DNA of 64,000 nucleotides, taken from positions 118,335 through 182,334 of the forward strand of contig JACPUV010000046.1 of assembly GCA_016192105.1 (NCBI GenBank). Direction: 5' to 3'. This document shows positions 21,286 through 30,192 of the stretch, piece after piece. Numbering within the stretch: the stretch's first letter is position 1; the number at the start of each line of letters is the position of its first letter. The notes under the pieces were generated by a model. The model saw only the letters and a list, made by a program, of their open reading frames with translations. It did no database searches and had not been told where the DNA came from. This DNA is from Sphingobacteriales bacterium (GTDB taxonomy: Bacteria; Bacteroidota; Bacteroidia; Chitinophagales; Chitinophagaceae). The translations under genes and the position numbers were made by a program.

Positions 21286-21315
21286 AATAATGGCAGCACT
21301 TATGCCGCCATTATT
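21286..21315. terminator. Terminator-like hairpin just after the tRNA 5' half
   Basis: AATAATGGC ... GCCATTATT. Confidence 0.5.
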
Positions 21316-21334
21316 TCATTAACAGACCTTCTCC

Positions 21335-22807
21335 ATGCATGTATCCGTAAAAGAAATAAAAGAAACGTATAAATATTGTGAAGAATCCTTCGAAAGTTGC
21401 TGGCATACGCTTGAAGCGTTAAAAAGAGCTGGCGAAGGATCCAAAGAACTTGCCAGTGAATTGATCATGTTTCAGGAGAAACTTGCACTCGCTTTGTATA
21501 AACTTCAAAAATTACGTAACCGGATTGCTGAAAGAATGCGCTATCTGGTTGGTCGCAAAGACAACTATAAAAAAGAATGGTTTAGCCGTCGGATGAAAAA
21601 CTTGTCGGCCTATTCAGCCGGCATGAGCCAGACCATCAATATCGGAAAAGCAATAGGAGACGCGTTTGTTTTTTTCTTTTACCGAAATAATCTTGATGTG
21701 CTTGAGAGTCAGTATTTGCATGAACGAATTGAGGGTTTTGTAGCGGGTACAGGTGGAGACGGGGAAATGTCGTTTCTTCAAACGCACAAACATCTGGAGG
21801 GGAAGTTCACTATTTATCATGGAATTACTAACATACTGCGTTACGGGGATTTTAGTTTTTATGACTTGAGGACACATGAGATTACCGAGATCGCCGAAAT
21901 GAAAACAAAGAAGCTAAAAGGCAATGAACTGGAACTTTTGCTGACTCTAGTGGGAACAAAGACACTAAAAAAGCCAAAGGACCAAACGACTTCAATGGTA
22001 AAGCCGCATCCCGGCATGGATCAAAAGACGGCAGATAAATTAAAACGCCAGGTAGAAGCGATCTTAAAAATAGTGAAGCGGAAAAAGGAAAGTGACTTTT
22101 CTGCGACGTTGGAAGGATCATTTTATTTCAGGGACATAGCGGAACTATTCGATAAAACAGGAATGGCGAAACCCCATTTTGTCCAGGCAGGCGAAGGATT
22201 GCTGTTCGCAGGCGTCCGGTTTCCCAAAGCGTCGCTGTATACAAGAATGTTCAATCGAAAATTTACCCGACTTCTGGAAAACCTTCCGGATAACATTATT
22301 GAGCCGGCCAAAAAATTGATAAAAAAGGATTCCCCGAACAACAGCCTGATAATGGGTCAGCTCTTATATAATCCTGACTTCGGTGACAAAAATACGTCTG
22401 GAACGATACCGCTTTTTTGGTATCCCCTGAACCCATCTCTTCTGAAGGATCTGTATTTCACCCAATTTTATGTGCTCAGTTTATTCAACCCTGCTCATTT
22501 GATTGACGAGTTCCACACAAACGGATATCATGTTGATTCAAAATATTTGTCACCAGCCGCGAGGAACAATCAGGGTGGATTCAAAAAGGGAGTGCAGCAA
22601 TTTGATCTATTCATCTCATATATTGTCAATTTCCTACAGTCAGAAAAATCTGTGTTAAGTTCCGTTCTTGAATCAGAGCGGATATTACTGGCTAAAGGAT
22701 CGGCTAAGATGTCTTATATAAAACCACAAATTCTTTTTGACAACTTATTTCAATTTTCGCCCATTAACTATGAGAACACTTCACATCATTCATCTACCAC
22801 ATCGTGA
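21335..22807 (+). CDS. Accessory protein of unknown function; possible nuclease-like core
   Basis: 490-aa ORF; 'YGDFSFYDLRTHEITEIAEMKTKK' resembles a D...ExK arrangement. Confidence 0.7.
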   Translation: MHVSVKEIKETYKYCEESFESCWHTLEALKRAGEGSKELASELIMFQEKLALALYKLQKLRNRIAERMRYLVGRKDNYKKEWFSRRMKNLSAYSAGMSQTINIGKAIGDAFVFFFYRNNLDVLESQYLHERIEGFVAGTGGDGEMSFLQTHKHLEGKFTIYHGITNILRYGDFSFYDLRTHEITEIAEMKTKKLKGNELELLLTLVGTKTLKKPKDQTTSMVKPHPGMDQKTADKLKRQVEAILKIVKRKKESDFSATLEGSFYFRDIAELFDKTGMAKPHFVQAGEGLLFAGVRFPKASLYTRMFNRKFTRLLENLPDNIIEPAKKLIKKDSPNNSLIMGQLLYNPDFGDKNTSGTIPLFWYPLNPSLLKDLYFTQFYVLSLFNPAHLIDEFHTNGYHVDSKYLSPAARNNQGGFKKGVQQFDLFISYIVNFLQSEKSVLSSVLESERILLAKGSAKMSYIKPQILFDNLFQFSPINYENTSHHSSTTS

Positions 22808-23324
22808 GGATCGTTTGGCAACGCTGATGGATGAGTTGCGTATCCAGCAGATTCCGTATCGGAGAATATGGAACGGTTTTTTAGATAAGGAGTTGCCAGC
22901 ACGGGGAATTCTCAAGGCTCATCAGCAGATTGTGTCATATGCGAAGACTGAAGGCCTAGATATGATTACCATCGCCGAAGATGATGTACAGTTCACGGCT
23001 AAAGGAGCATTTCGATATTACCTGGAGAATGAACCAGCCACGTTCGATCTTTATTTGGGAGGGATCACCTGGGGGGATATAAAGCAGGACTCATGCGTAG
23101 ATGACTTTTCCGGTACTTCGCTATATACGATCGCCTCAAGATTTTACGATAGGCTGCTTGCGTTGGAACCCGGATTGGATTTTGACCGCCAACTCGCCGG
23201 CCGGGGCCTTTTTAAAGTGTGCCATCCGGTAGTGGCTTTGCAGCACAACGGTTATAGTGATAACAGTCGCCGGTTAATGGATTTTAACAGGTATACGGAC
23301 CGGTACGATCGTTATACAGGTTAG
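22770..23324 (+). CDS. Glycosyltransferase family 25-like protein
   Basis: IHLPHREDRLATLMDEL...ITIAEDDVQF; ATG at 22770 preferred over track start. Confidence 0.75.
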   Translation: MRTLHIIHLPHREDRLATLMDELRIQQIPYRRIWNGFLDKELPARGILKAHQQIVSYAKTEGLDMITIAEDDVQFTAKGAFRYYLENEPATFDLYLGGITWGDIKQDSCVDDFSGTSLYTIASRFYDRLLALEPGLDFDRQLAGRGLFKVCHPVVALQHNGYSDNSRRLMDFNRYTDRYDRYTG

Positions 23325-24007
23325 CGGCCTAAATACTTTTTCAGGTCCTCCTGGATCAGGTATGCACTTGGAGGAGAATAAAAGCTGGAGTGGGAACCTA
23401 TCCATTCTTCTATATAAGGACTGTCGGCAAATGTTTGAAATTCTTGTTTCAGATACTCTTTTAACGGAGATGTTGTTTGTTCCATTTCCTCCCAGACAGA
23501 AGGTCGGTTTTCGAGGATGAATACGATGTCTTCAAAATCACTGCTAAACCGTCCGTCACCTTCTCCACGATTTTTAAAAGCCTCTATCTTGGAAGCAATG
23601 AAATGCGGGCAGTCAAATATTTTAACCGAAACGAGATCATCTATCCGATGATCGATCGCTGTTTGAAAGCCTTCCTTATACCATTTATTACTGAACCCCA
23701 AAATCTTTTCATCCGTAGCCATCAGGTCTACAATAAGCCCTGATAACAGGTATCGGCCGACAAACTTGGATTCCGGGTCATTTTGATATCCAAGACGACG
23801 TAGCTGCTCTTCTACAGCTGCATAATCCCAGTTAGTGGCTATTTCGACTAGTATATCTACGTCTTTGGTTTCGCGTATCTCCGGTGCTTCACGTTGGGCA
23901 TATAGGGAGACGGTGGCGCCGCCGACAAAAACAACTTTATTCCTGAGCTCTCCGAGGCTATTTTGTACCGCTTTGATACGAACAATATTCTCGTGCACGT
24001 GTTTCAT
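23321..24007 (-). CDS. Nucleotidyltransferase, AbiEii/MenT-like superfamily, putative toxin
   Basis: VVFVGGATVSLY...ETKDVDILVE NTase signature; ATGA overlap with upstream HTH gene. Confidence 0.8.
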   Translation of the reverse strand: MKHVHENIVRIKAVQNSLGELRNKVVFVGGATVSLYAQREAPEIRETKDVDILVEIATNWDYAAVEEQLRRLGYQNDPESKFVGRYLLSGLIVDLMATDEKILGFSNKWYKEGFQTAIDHRIDDLVSVKIFDCPHFIASKIEAFKNRGEGDGRFSSDFEDIVFILENRPSVWEEMEQTTSPLKEYLKQEFQTFADSPYIEEWIGSHSSFYSPPSAYLIQEDLKKYLGR

Positions 24008-24522
24008 ATTATCAGTTTTTTGAGTTCATCAATGGCGACTTTGAATTCCCTTACCCGGCCAACCCGAATGACATCGAGAAGGGCAAGCATCAGGTATAAT
24101 TTTTCATCCTTCAAGGCAGCTTTTACTTGTTCTTTATATAACGGTTCGATGCTTAAACCTCGTACATTACCCCGTGCTTCAGGCCAGACATAATGTAGGG
24201 TTTCAACTTTGAATTGTTGCTGCATGAATGGGTGGGAATGGGCAGTGTAAATACCGTTTACCATGGTGCCGGGTTCTGTTGGAAAAACATAATGCAGGCC
24301 ATGTTCCAAGAATTCCATCATCGATTGACGATAAACCTTTTTGCGCTGGTCAGCATCAATCAACCCGCCCAGTGAACTCCGGTAAAGTGATTCGGAGATT
24401 TCGGAAGGACTGATATATAGTTCTGCAGCCAAGTCCTTGTTTTGCCAGGGCAGGTTTCCTTTTACAATAATTTTCAAAAGGATTACTATATCCTGCGGCC
24501 GCATACCATTATGCTTTCTCAT
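24004..24522 (-). CDS. Winged-helix DNA-binding protein, putative antitoxin/repressor
   Basis: DLAAELYISPSEISESLYRSSLGGLI HTH-like; ATG at 24522 (MRKHNGMRPQ) preferred over TTG at 24549. Confidence 0.75.
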   Translation of the reverse strand: MRKHNGMRPQDIVILLKIIVKGNLPWQNKDLAAELYISPSEISESLYRSSLGGLIDADQRKKVYRQSMMEFLEHGLHYVFPTEPGTMVNGIYTAHSHPFMQQQFKVETLHYVWPEARGNVRGLSIEPLYKEQVKAALKDEKLYLMLALLDVIRVGRVREFKVAIDELKKLII

Positions 24523-24546
24523 AAGGCAAATATAATCTAAAATTTG

Positions 24547-24567
24547 CAATTCGCAAATTGCGAATTG
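24547..24567. promoter_or_regulatory. Palindromic operator for the HTH/NTase pair
   Basis: CAATTCGCAA-A-TTGCGAATTG, 10-bp perfect arms, 25 bp upstream of the HTH start. Confidence 0.75.
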
Positions 24568-24656
24568 AGGACTGACTTAAGATATCTTACCTTAAAACAG
24601 CTAATAAATTTAGTATATTTATCTGGTCTTATTACTTGCATAACTTAATTTATTCT

Positions 24657-26357
24657 GTGAGTTCAGCCCTACCAAAAAGCCAGTCCATCCTCAACTATAA
24701 AGATTTTTATGGAGTAGATCAGCCTGAAAATCCAATTAGCCTTTTGAAAGGTTTTGACCGGACAACAGTTCTGGCAGAATTTGCTGCATTAAACTACCGG
24801 CTTAAACCCAAAACGACAATGTATTATGACACAAGCCTGGAAACACAGCGAAAAGAATTGTTCTATTTCTGCGGCAATAATGAAAACCTCTTTAGAAAGT
24901 ATTATCCGTTGTTTGCGCGACATATCCTGAGTGAAAGGGAATATCCGCTGATGTTCACCCGGCAGACCTGTCTCTATGCTATGGAGGACATCATTCATTC
25001 AGATTTGCAGGAGGTAAAAGAGTTTACTATGAGGCATGCGTGGCCGAAAATGCTGGAATATTTACTGACGGTTAACACGGCCACTACTAGGCAGACTAAT
25101 GAAATCAGTGAAAAGCCGTTGAGCCTGGAAGAGCTTGGCCCAAGAATGATGCCACTGAACGAGCTGAGTCTGGATATTAATCCACTGTATACACCATACA
25201 GGGGATACCACCTGTTGGGTTTTTTTGCAGGCCATGCCGAGTTAGGGCCACTTTTCACTGAATACTTCACAAGTACCTATGGCATTCCATTCGACAGGTT
25301 TGTATATGAGCAAATGTCTATGTATTATGCGAACAATAGGGATGGCATAAACAATATTACAAACGAGTTCACCAGAGAAAAGCTGGACACTTCATTTCAT
25401 TATTCGGTGAAGTACGAAGATCAAACGTTGTTTAATGCGTTGTCCCATTTATATCCGAACGAGAAGACGGAGAGGCTGATTTCAATACGAAAATACCCTT
25501 TTGTGAAGACATCCGATAAAACCTATTTGCTCACCGATAGTATTTTGCTATTGGATAAATCATATTCGCAATTCATCAATGACTTTTGGTTCGATTGCGT
25601 TAAACAAATAATAGGCGCGGACGGGAAACCAGCGTATCCAGTTCGGTATTATCGGGCACAGATCGGGAAATTTATAGAGAGTTATTGTAACGACTCTATC
25701 AATCACTCGTTTCAGAATGCGAAATACCACATTGTAAAGACATTCGATGATTTAAAATTTAAGAAAGGTAATGATGAAATGGAGTTAACGGATGTGTATA
25801 TCCGGTATGATAAAAAAGTGTTCCTGGCCGAAGTCAAAGCAACGGGTTTGTATGACGAGGAAAAATACTCCGGGGACATAGATAAAATGTATAAAGGGGA
25901 TCGTGCTAAGTTTTTTGAATCTTTTGGGGTCGATCAGATAGTTAACTGCATTGCGTCGCTGCAGGAGAGAGTACATGAAGTTGATCCTAAATTTCCACTC
26001 AACAAGCGTTGCCATATCTATCCGGCTATCATTGTCAATGAACGAGCATTGCAAACGCCATTGATGGCCTATATTTTTGACCAGCGTTTCAGGGAATTGC
26101 TCCGCGAAAGAGAAATTGCGAATTTGAATGTTCATGCATTATCCCTGCTTCACGTCAGCGACCTCGAACACATGGAAGATTATTTACACCGCGAGCCTAA
26201 TCAATTCTGGAAAATTTTGCGATATCATTTAAGAGACCCGAAATTCGTTCCCCCTTTCTACAATTCACTTAACCGAAAAGATATAAGACCCAATTTTCAA
26301 AAAATAAAAAAGCTTTTTGAGGAACTAGTTTATAAGTATCAAGGCAAATCGATTTAA
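24657..26357 (+). CDS. Putative PD-(D/E)XK-like nuclease, accessory
   Basis: 'MELTDVYIRYDKKVFLAEVKATG' D...ExK motif; GTG at 24657 preferred over TTG 24636. Confidence 0.7.
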   Translation: MSSALPKSQSILNYKDFYGVDQPENPISLLKGFDRTTVLAEFAALNYRLKPKTTMYYDTSLETQRKELFYFCGNNENLFRKYYPLFARHILSEREYPLMFTRQTCLYAMEDIIHSDLQEVKEFTMRHAWPKMLEYLLTVNTATTRQTNEISEKPLSLEELGPRMMPLNELSLDINPLYTPYRGYHLLGFFAGHAELGPLFTEYFTSTYGIPFDRFVYEQMSMYYANNRDGINNITNEFTREKLDTSFHYSVKYEDQTLFNALSHLYPNEKTERLISIRKYPFVKTSDKTYLLTDSILLLDKSYSQFINDFWFDCVKQIIGADGKPAYPVRYYRAQIGKFIESYCNDSINHSFQNAKYHIVKTFDDLKFKKGNDEMELTDVYIRYDKKVFLAEVKATGLYDEEKYSGDIDKMYKGDRAKFFESFGVDQIVNCIASLQERVHEVDPKFPLNKRCHIYPAIIVNERALQTPLMAYIFDQRFRELLREREIANLNVHALSLLHVSDLEHMEDYLHREPNQFWKILRYHLRDPKFVPPFYNSLNRKDIRPNFQKIKKLFEELVYKYQGKSI

Positions 26358-26393
26358 GGGAGAGCAAAATAAAGTTAAGTAAATACGGCGGTT

Positions 26394-27356
26394 ATGAAAA
26401 GTGAGAAATTTGTTGTTGTCTTTGACACGAACAGTTACCGGAATTTAATTCGGGATACTTCTATTCAAGATATCGAAGCTAGTATTGCTCAACTCAAAGA
26501 AAAAGAAGCCCGCAAGAATATTATGGCGAAAGCCACCCCGGTGGTTGCTTCGGAAATGCTTGCTAATTTGGCGGGACCAGGAAAAAGTCCACATTATAAT
26601 GATTGCCTTAAAGGTTTAGTAGCGATGGCCAACCACTGTTGTGAAGAGGCTGAGAACACAATGCATATTATACCCCTGCCTTACTTGCACCTGGCTATCA
26701 ATTTTTTCAAAGTTTCACCTCCTTACGCAGAGTTGTTAACAAGAAATATGTCGGGCGTCATTGGGGATTTTAAAGTGGATTATCTAAAAGCCGTTGAAGG
26801 CCATCATTTGAAGGAAACGTTTACCAAATTAAAAGACTATATCGATGGTGAAGAACCAAGATGGATTAGTGAAGTAGAGAGCTTTGTTGAATTATCACGA
26901 CGTGAGGCACTCAAATCGAACCCCTCAATTAGCGGTAAAGATCTATGTGAAAAAATGCTGGACTTTATTAACAGTGGTCTTTTTGTGCCTAGGATCTCGA
27001 TGGCCGTCATCTTCTCGCTTGCAAAGTCTTTACAAATTAGAATGACCGGAGAAGAACATGCCGCCAAAGGATATATATTGCCTCAGATGTTTCCTCTGTC
27101 TGTTGCATTTTACCAGTGGATTTGTCGAAGGATCGTGATGGGCAATATCGATTTGCGAAATAAAAAATCACGGGAAACTCGCTGGAACTGGAGATGGGAT
27201 TATGAAGTGTCATTTTTAATGAATGATCATCTTCTAAATGGACGAATAGTTTTACTTGTTACTTCCGATAAAGACATGGCAAGGATGTTACAGAATTATG
27301 GGTATGGTGGAAGGGTGATGAATCTCGATAAGTATTTAAAGTTCCTTGATATTTAG
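26394..27356 (+). CDS. PIN-domain-like protein
   Basis: FVVVFDTNSYRNL, VVASEMLANLAG, LVTSDKDMARMLQNYG acidic motifs. Confidence 0.7.
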   Translation: MKSEKFVVVFDTNSYRNLIRDTSIQDIEASIAQLKEKEARKNIMAKATPVVASEMLANLAGPGKSPHYNDCLKGLVAMANHCCEEAENTMHIIPLPYLHLAINFFKVSPPYAELLTRNMSGVIGDFKVDYLKAVEGHHLKETFTKLKDYIDGEEPRWISEVESFVELSRREALKSNPSISGKDLCEKMLDFINSGLFVPRISMAVIFSLAKSLQIRMTGEEHAAKGYILPQMFPLSVAFYQWICRRIVMGNIDLRNKKSRETRWNWRWDYEVSFLMNDHLLNGRIVLLVTSDKDMARMLQNYGYGGRVMNLDKYLKFLDI

Positions 27357-27655
27357 CGTTTGATTCGTGTTAGCACAAGTCGTCAGTTAACGAATTATGT
27401 GTAATCGAGTACTATAATTTAAACTATCATAGTACATTAGTGTGTTTGAATCCCCAGAGTGGATTCCGAAATCACATTCCAACATAATGATTTCGAATAA
27501 TAATTTGTTTTACTCGGGTAAAATCAATAAATGTATGCAGTTTACGGCTTTTACAGCAGCTGACTTGCCCCCTAAAAAGGTACTTTTTTAGAGCCACTTT
27601 CAGCCCAAAAAAATTGATTTTTTTTCGATAAATTCATTATTGATCCGATGCAAGA

Positions 27656-28843
27656 ATGACTTATAGTATTATGGAATATACCTTCGATAGCGACACACTT
27701 AAAAATCTTTTGAGTGCCTTACGTGAACAGACACAGGTGCCGAATTTTTCGGCTTTTGAGAAGCTAACAAGACGAATAATAGTCAAAGGGTGGGCCTTTA
27801 ATTCCGACGTAGAGGACCTTATTTATCATCATGATAGCCGGTTAGGCGCATATCAGATAGACTTAAAAAAGATTGCCGCTTTAATGGGGATTCATTGGGA
27901 AACTGTTTGTTTTCGGCCAAAATCTAATTCTAAAAGTGTTTGTGAATTTGATGCAATCAGGTGTGAGGATGCAGCTTTGTTTCTGATCCTTTTAGAGCGT
28001 TTGGGATTTCAGACAAACCCGGATTATTTTGTAGATCAACTTTTGCCCTCGCTGAAATTCAGAAAAAAAGAGTTACTAAATAACGCTGAATTAGAGATAT
28101 TCTGGTACAGGACTACAAAGAGCAAGTTTGCACCCTTGACGCTCAAAAACGGGCGGGATTGGCGAAAAATGAAAGAGCTTGATTCCTTTAAAACTCTCGC
28201 TGGTTACACTATAACAGTTCGGGGCATCGGGAGTGAACCTGACGAGATTGAAATAAGGTCTCCCAAATACAGAAGGCAAGCCGCTACAACCCGGATTATT
28301 TGCAAAGTATGTGGTGTAGAATGGAGCAAAGGTGATCCTGACTCCAGTGCCGCACATCGGAAAGAACATAAAAAGAGGTTGCATTACCTGGATCCCCAAC
28401 CTGTCAAGGAAATGTGTATTGAATTAAGTGAAGGTACCGAACCAGAACTGGTGACTTCTCTCTCTCCAGCTTGGAAACACCGTGAAATGTATTTAAGAGC
28501 GGTGGCTTTCAGAAGAGAGTTTCACTATGATTTTGTTCAATGGCAAAGTGCCAAAGGCATCAGTGATCCGAAAGCCCGTGGCTACCTATTCGTCAATGAT
28601 AAAAAGATTATTGTTGGAGCATGTTCCTTCCGGTACCAGGAATCCAAAAGCAATCAAAAGTTTTGGGCATTGGACTGGGCCTGGATTTGTCCAACAGAAC
28701 GGCGTAATGGGCACTTGAGTAAAAGATGGCCGTATTTCCGCAAGCAGTACGGAGATTTTTTGGTTACATACCCCGTTTCTGACCAAATGAAATCTTTTCT
28801 GGAAAAGAAAGGGGAGTTGCATTTAATGAACGTTCCTGATTAA
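27656..28843 (+). CDS. Protein with ESCO/Eco1-like C2H2 zinc finger and acetyltransferase-like C-terminus
   Basis: CKVCGVEWSKGDPDSSAAHRKEH (C-x2-C-x14-H-x3-H) followed by GYLFVNDKKIIVGACSF...LDWAWICPTERRNGHLS. Confidence 0.7.
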   Translation: MTYSIMEYTFDSDTLKNLLSALREQTQVPNFSAFEKLTRRIIVKGWAFNSDVEDLIYHHDSRLGAYQIDLKKIAALMGIHWETVCFRPKSNSKSVCEFDAIRCEDAALFLILLERLGFQTNPDYFVDQLLPSLKFRKKELLNNAELEIFWYRTTKSKFAPLTLKNGRDWRKMKELDSFKTLAGYTITVRGIGSEPDEIEIRSPKYRRQAATTRIICKVCGVEWSKGDPDSSAAHRKEHKKRLHYLDPQPVKEMCIELSEGTEPELVTSLSPAWKHREMYLRAVAFRREFHYDFVQWQSAKGISDPKARGYLFVNDKKIIVGACSFRYQESKSNQKFWALDWAWICPTERRNGHLSKRWPYFRKQYGDFLVTYPVSDQMKSFLEKKGELHLMNVPD

Positions 28844-30135
28844 AATGGGGATTGTTTCTCGTTTCGAAAGCTGATATTTCTCAGATGATCTGCAACAGAG
28901 CCATCTGACCCTCCCTTCAAAAAACCTCTTTGTTTTAAATTAACCTTTGCCGCTTCTTTGGAAACGCCAAAAATAGTTTCCAATTCTGCCAGAAGTGTCA
29001 AGGCAAGTTTTGCATTCTGGATTTGATGATCCCAATATATAAAGCCTTTTGTGATTGATTCACGTTTAAAGTAGTTATTTACTGCTTTTTCAAAATACAA
29101 GGATGGCATTAACAGAAGCGAGGCAAACTTATTTGCTTGTATTTCCATTCTCTTTAAAACATCAGCAGAAATTCCCGGGCTCATGATTTCTAATTCGTCA
29201 TTGTCACTACTAACTGCCAAATACTTTTTCAAAACACTGCCATGCAGCACAAGATGACCAATTTCATGCGCCAATGTAAATCGCCATCGGGGTGAATCCT
29301 TTACCAAGTTAGGATTTATATAGATAGCCAAAGGATCATATTCAATTTTTCCTATAACCGCACCTTGGAAAACTCCAGCTTCGTCAAATCTTATGTCAGC
29401 ATCATACATTTCAGATATTCGTCCGCATAGTTTCTCAATATTCAGTTTGTAATGGTCATAGCAATGATTAAAATTGAGTTCAGTAATCCGTTCTTCTATT
29501 TCTGCATCACTCTTGTACTCAATTTTCAGATCCTTAAGGGGAGGAAAATACTGATCGGTCACCCCCAAAAACATAAACAAATCTTGGATACTTGTAAAGG
29601 CCGTACCGTCTAATGTAATTAATACGGGAGTCTGAATTGGCTTTTCACCACATATCAATTCTTCCTGGTACTCGCTTTTGCCAGCATAATCCTTTGCATC
29701 CTGCCGGTGATTGATCCATTCTATTTCATTGTTGCTAGTAATCCGCACAATACCTATCTTCCTGGTTTGCGCAATCTTCAGTGCGCTTTTTTGAAATGGA
29801 GAAGTTGTTACCATTATCGCTTTGTGCCCGCCAACCTGCTTAACCCTGTCAGAAAAGGACTCTACATCGCCTACCTGCACACTGTTATCATAATTCTTGC
29901 ATTCAAATAGGGTCAGCAGCGAATAAGTTTCAGCACCCTGAAAAGTTGTTTCAATTGCCATATCAAAAATGATGTCTGCTTCCCGGTCTTTAGAATAGTA
30001 TTTCTGTTTTCTGAATATTTTACTGGATTTTCCGGGCACATAGAACCGATCGTCACTCAGCATCTGGCTAAAGAGTTCAAATGATTTTTCCTCCAGCACA
30101 TCACCCTTCAGGTAGGTATTTAATTTCTTTGACAA
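28840..30135 (-). CDS. Mrr-like restriction endonuclease domain fused to ImmA/IrrE metallopeptidase
   Basis: LLTLFECKNYDNSVQVGDVESFSDRVKQVGGHKAIMVTTSPF; FTLAHEIGHLVLHG. Confidence 0.88.
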   Translation of the reverse strand: MSKKLNTYLKGDVLEEKSFELFSQMLSDDRFYVPGKSSKIFRKQKYYSKDREADIIFDMAIETTFQGAETYSLLTLFECKNYDNSVQVGDVESFSDRVKQVGGHKAIMVTTSPFQKSALKIAQTRKIGIVRITSNNEIEWINHRQDAKDYAGKSEYQEELICGEKPIQTPVLITLDGTAFTSIQDLFMFLGVTDQYFPPLKDLKIEYKSDAEIEERITELNFNHCYDHYKLNIEKLCGRISEMYDADIRFDEAGVFQGAVIGKIEYDPLAIYINPNLVKDSPRWRFTLAHEIGHLVLHGSVLKKYLAVSSDNDELEIMSPGISADVLKRMEIQANKFASLLLMPSLYFEKAVNNYFKRESITKGFIYWDHQIQNAKLALTLLAELETIFGVSKEAAKVNLKQRGFLKGGSDGSVADHLRNISFRNEKQSPF

Positions 30136-30192
30136 TTCAGGTTTTTAGTATTTTATAAAATTACTGTTTAATTCAGGGTCATCCGTCGATAA

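Noticed and set aside
27574-27593. CTAAAAAGGTACTTTTTTAG near-palindrome
   Set aside because: Simple A/T arms around GTAC in an AT-rich gap; no supporting context
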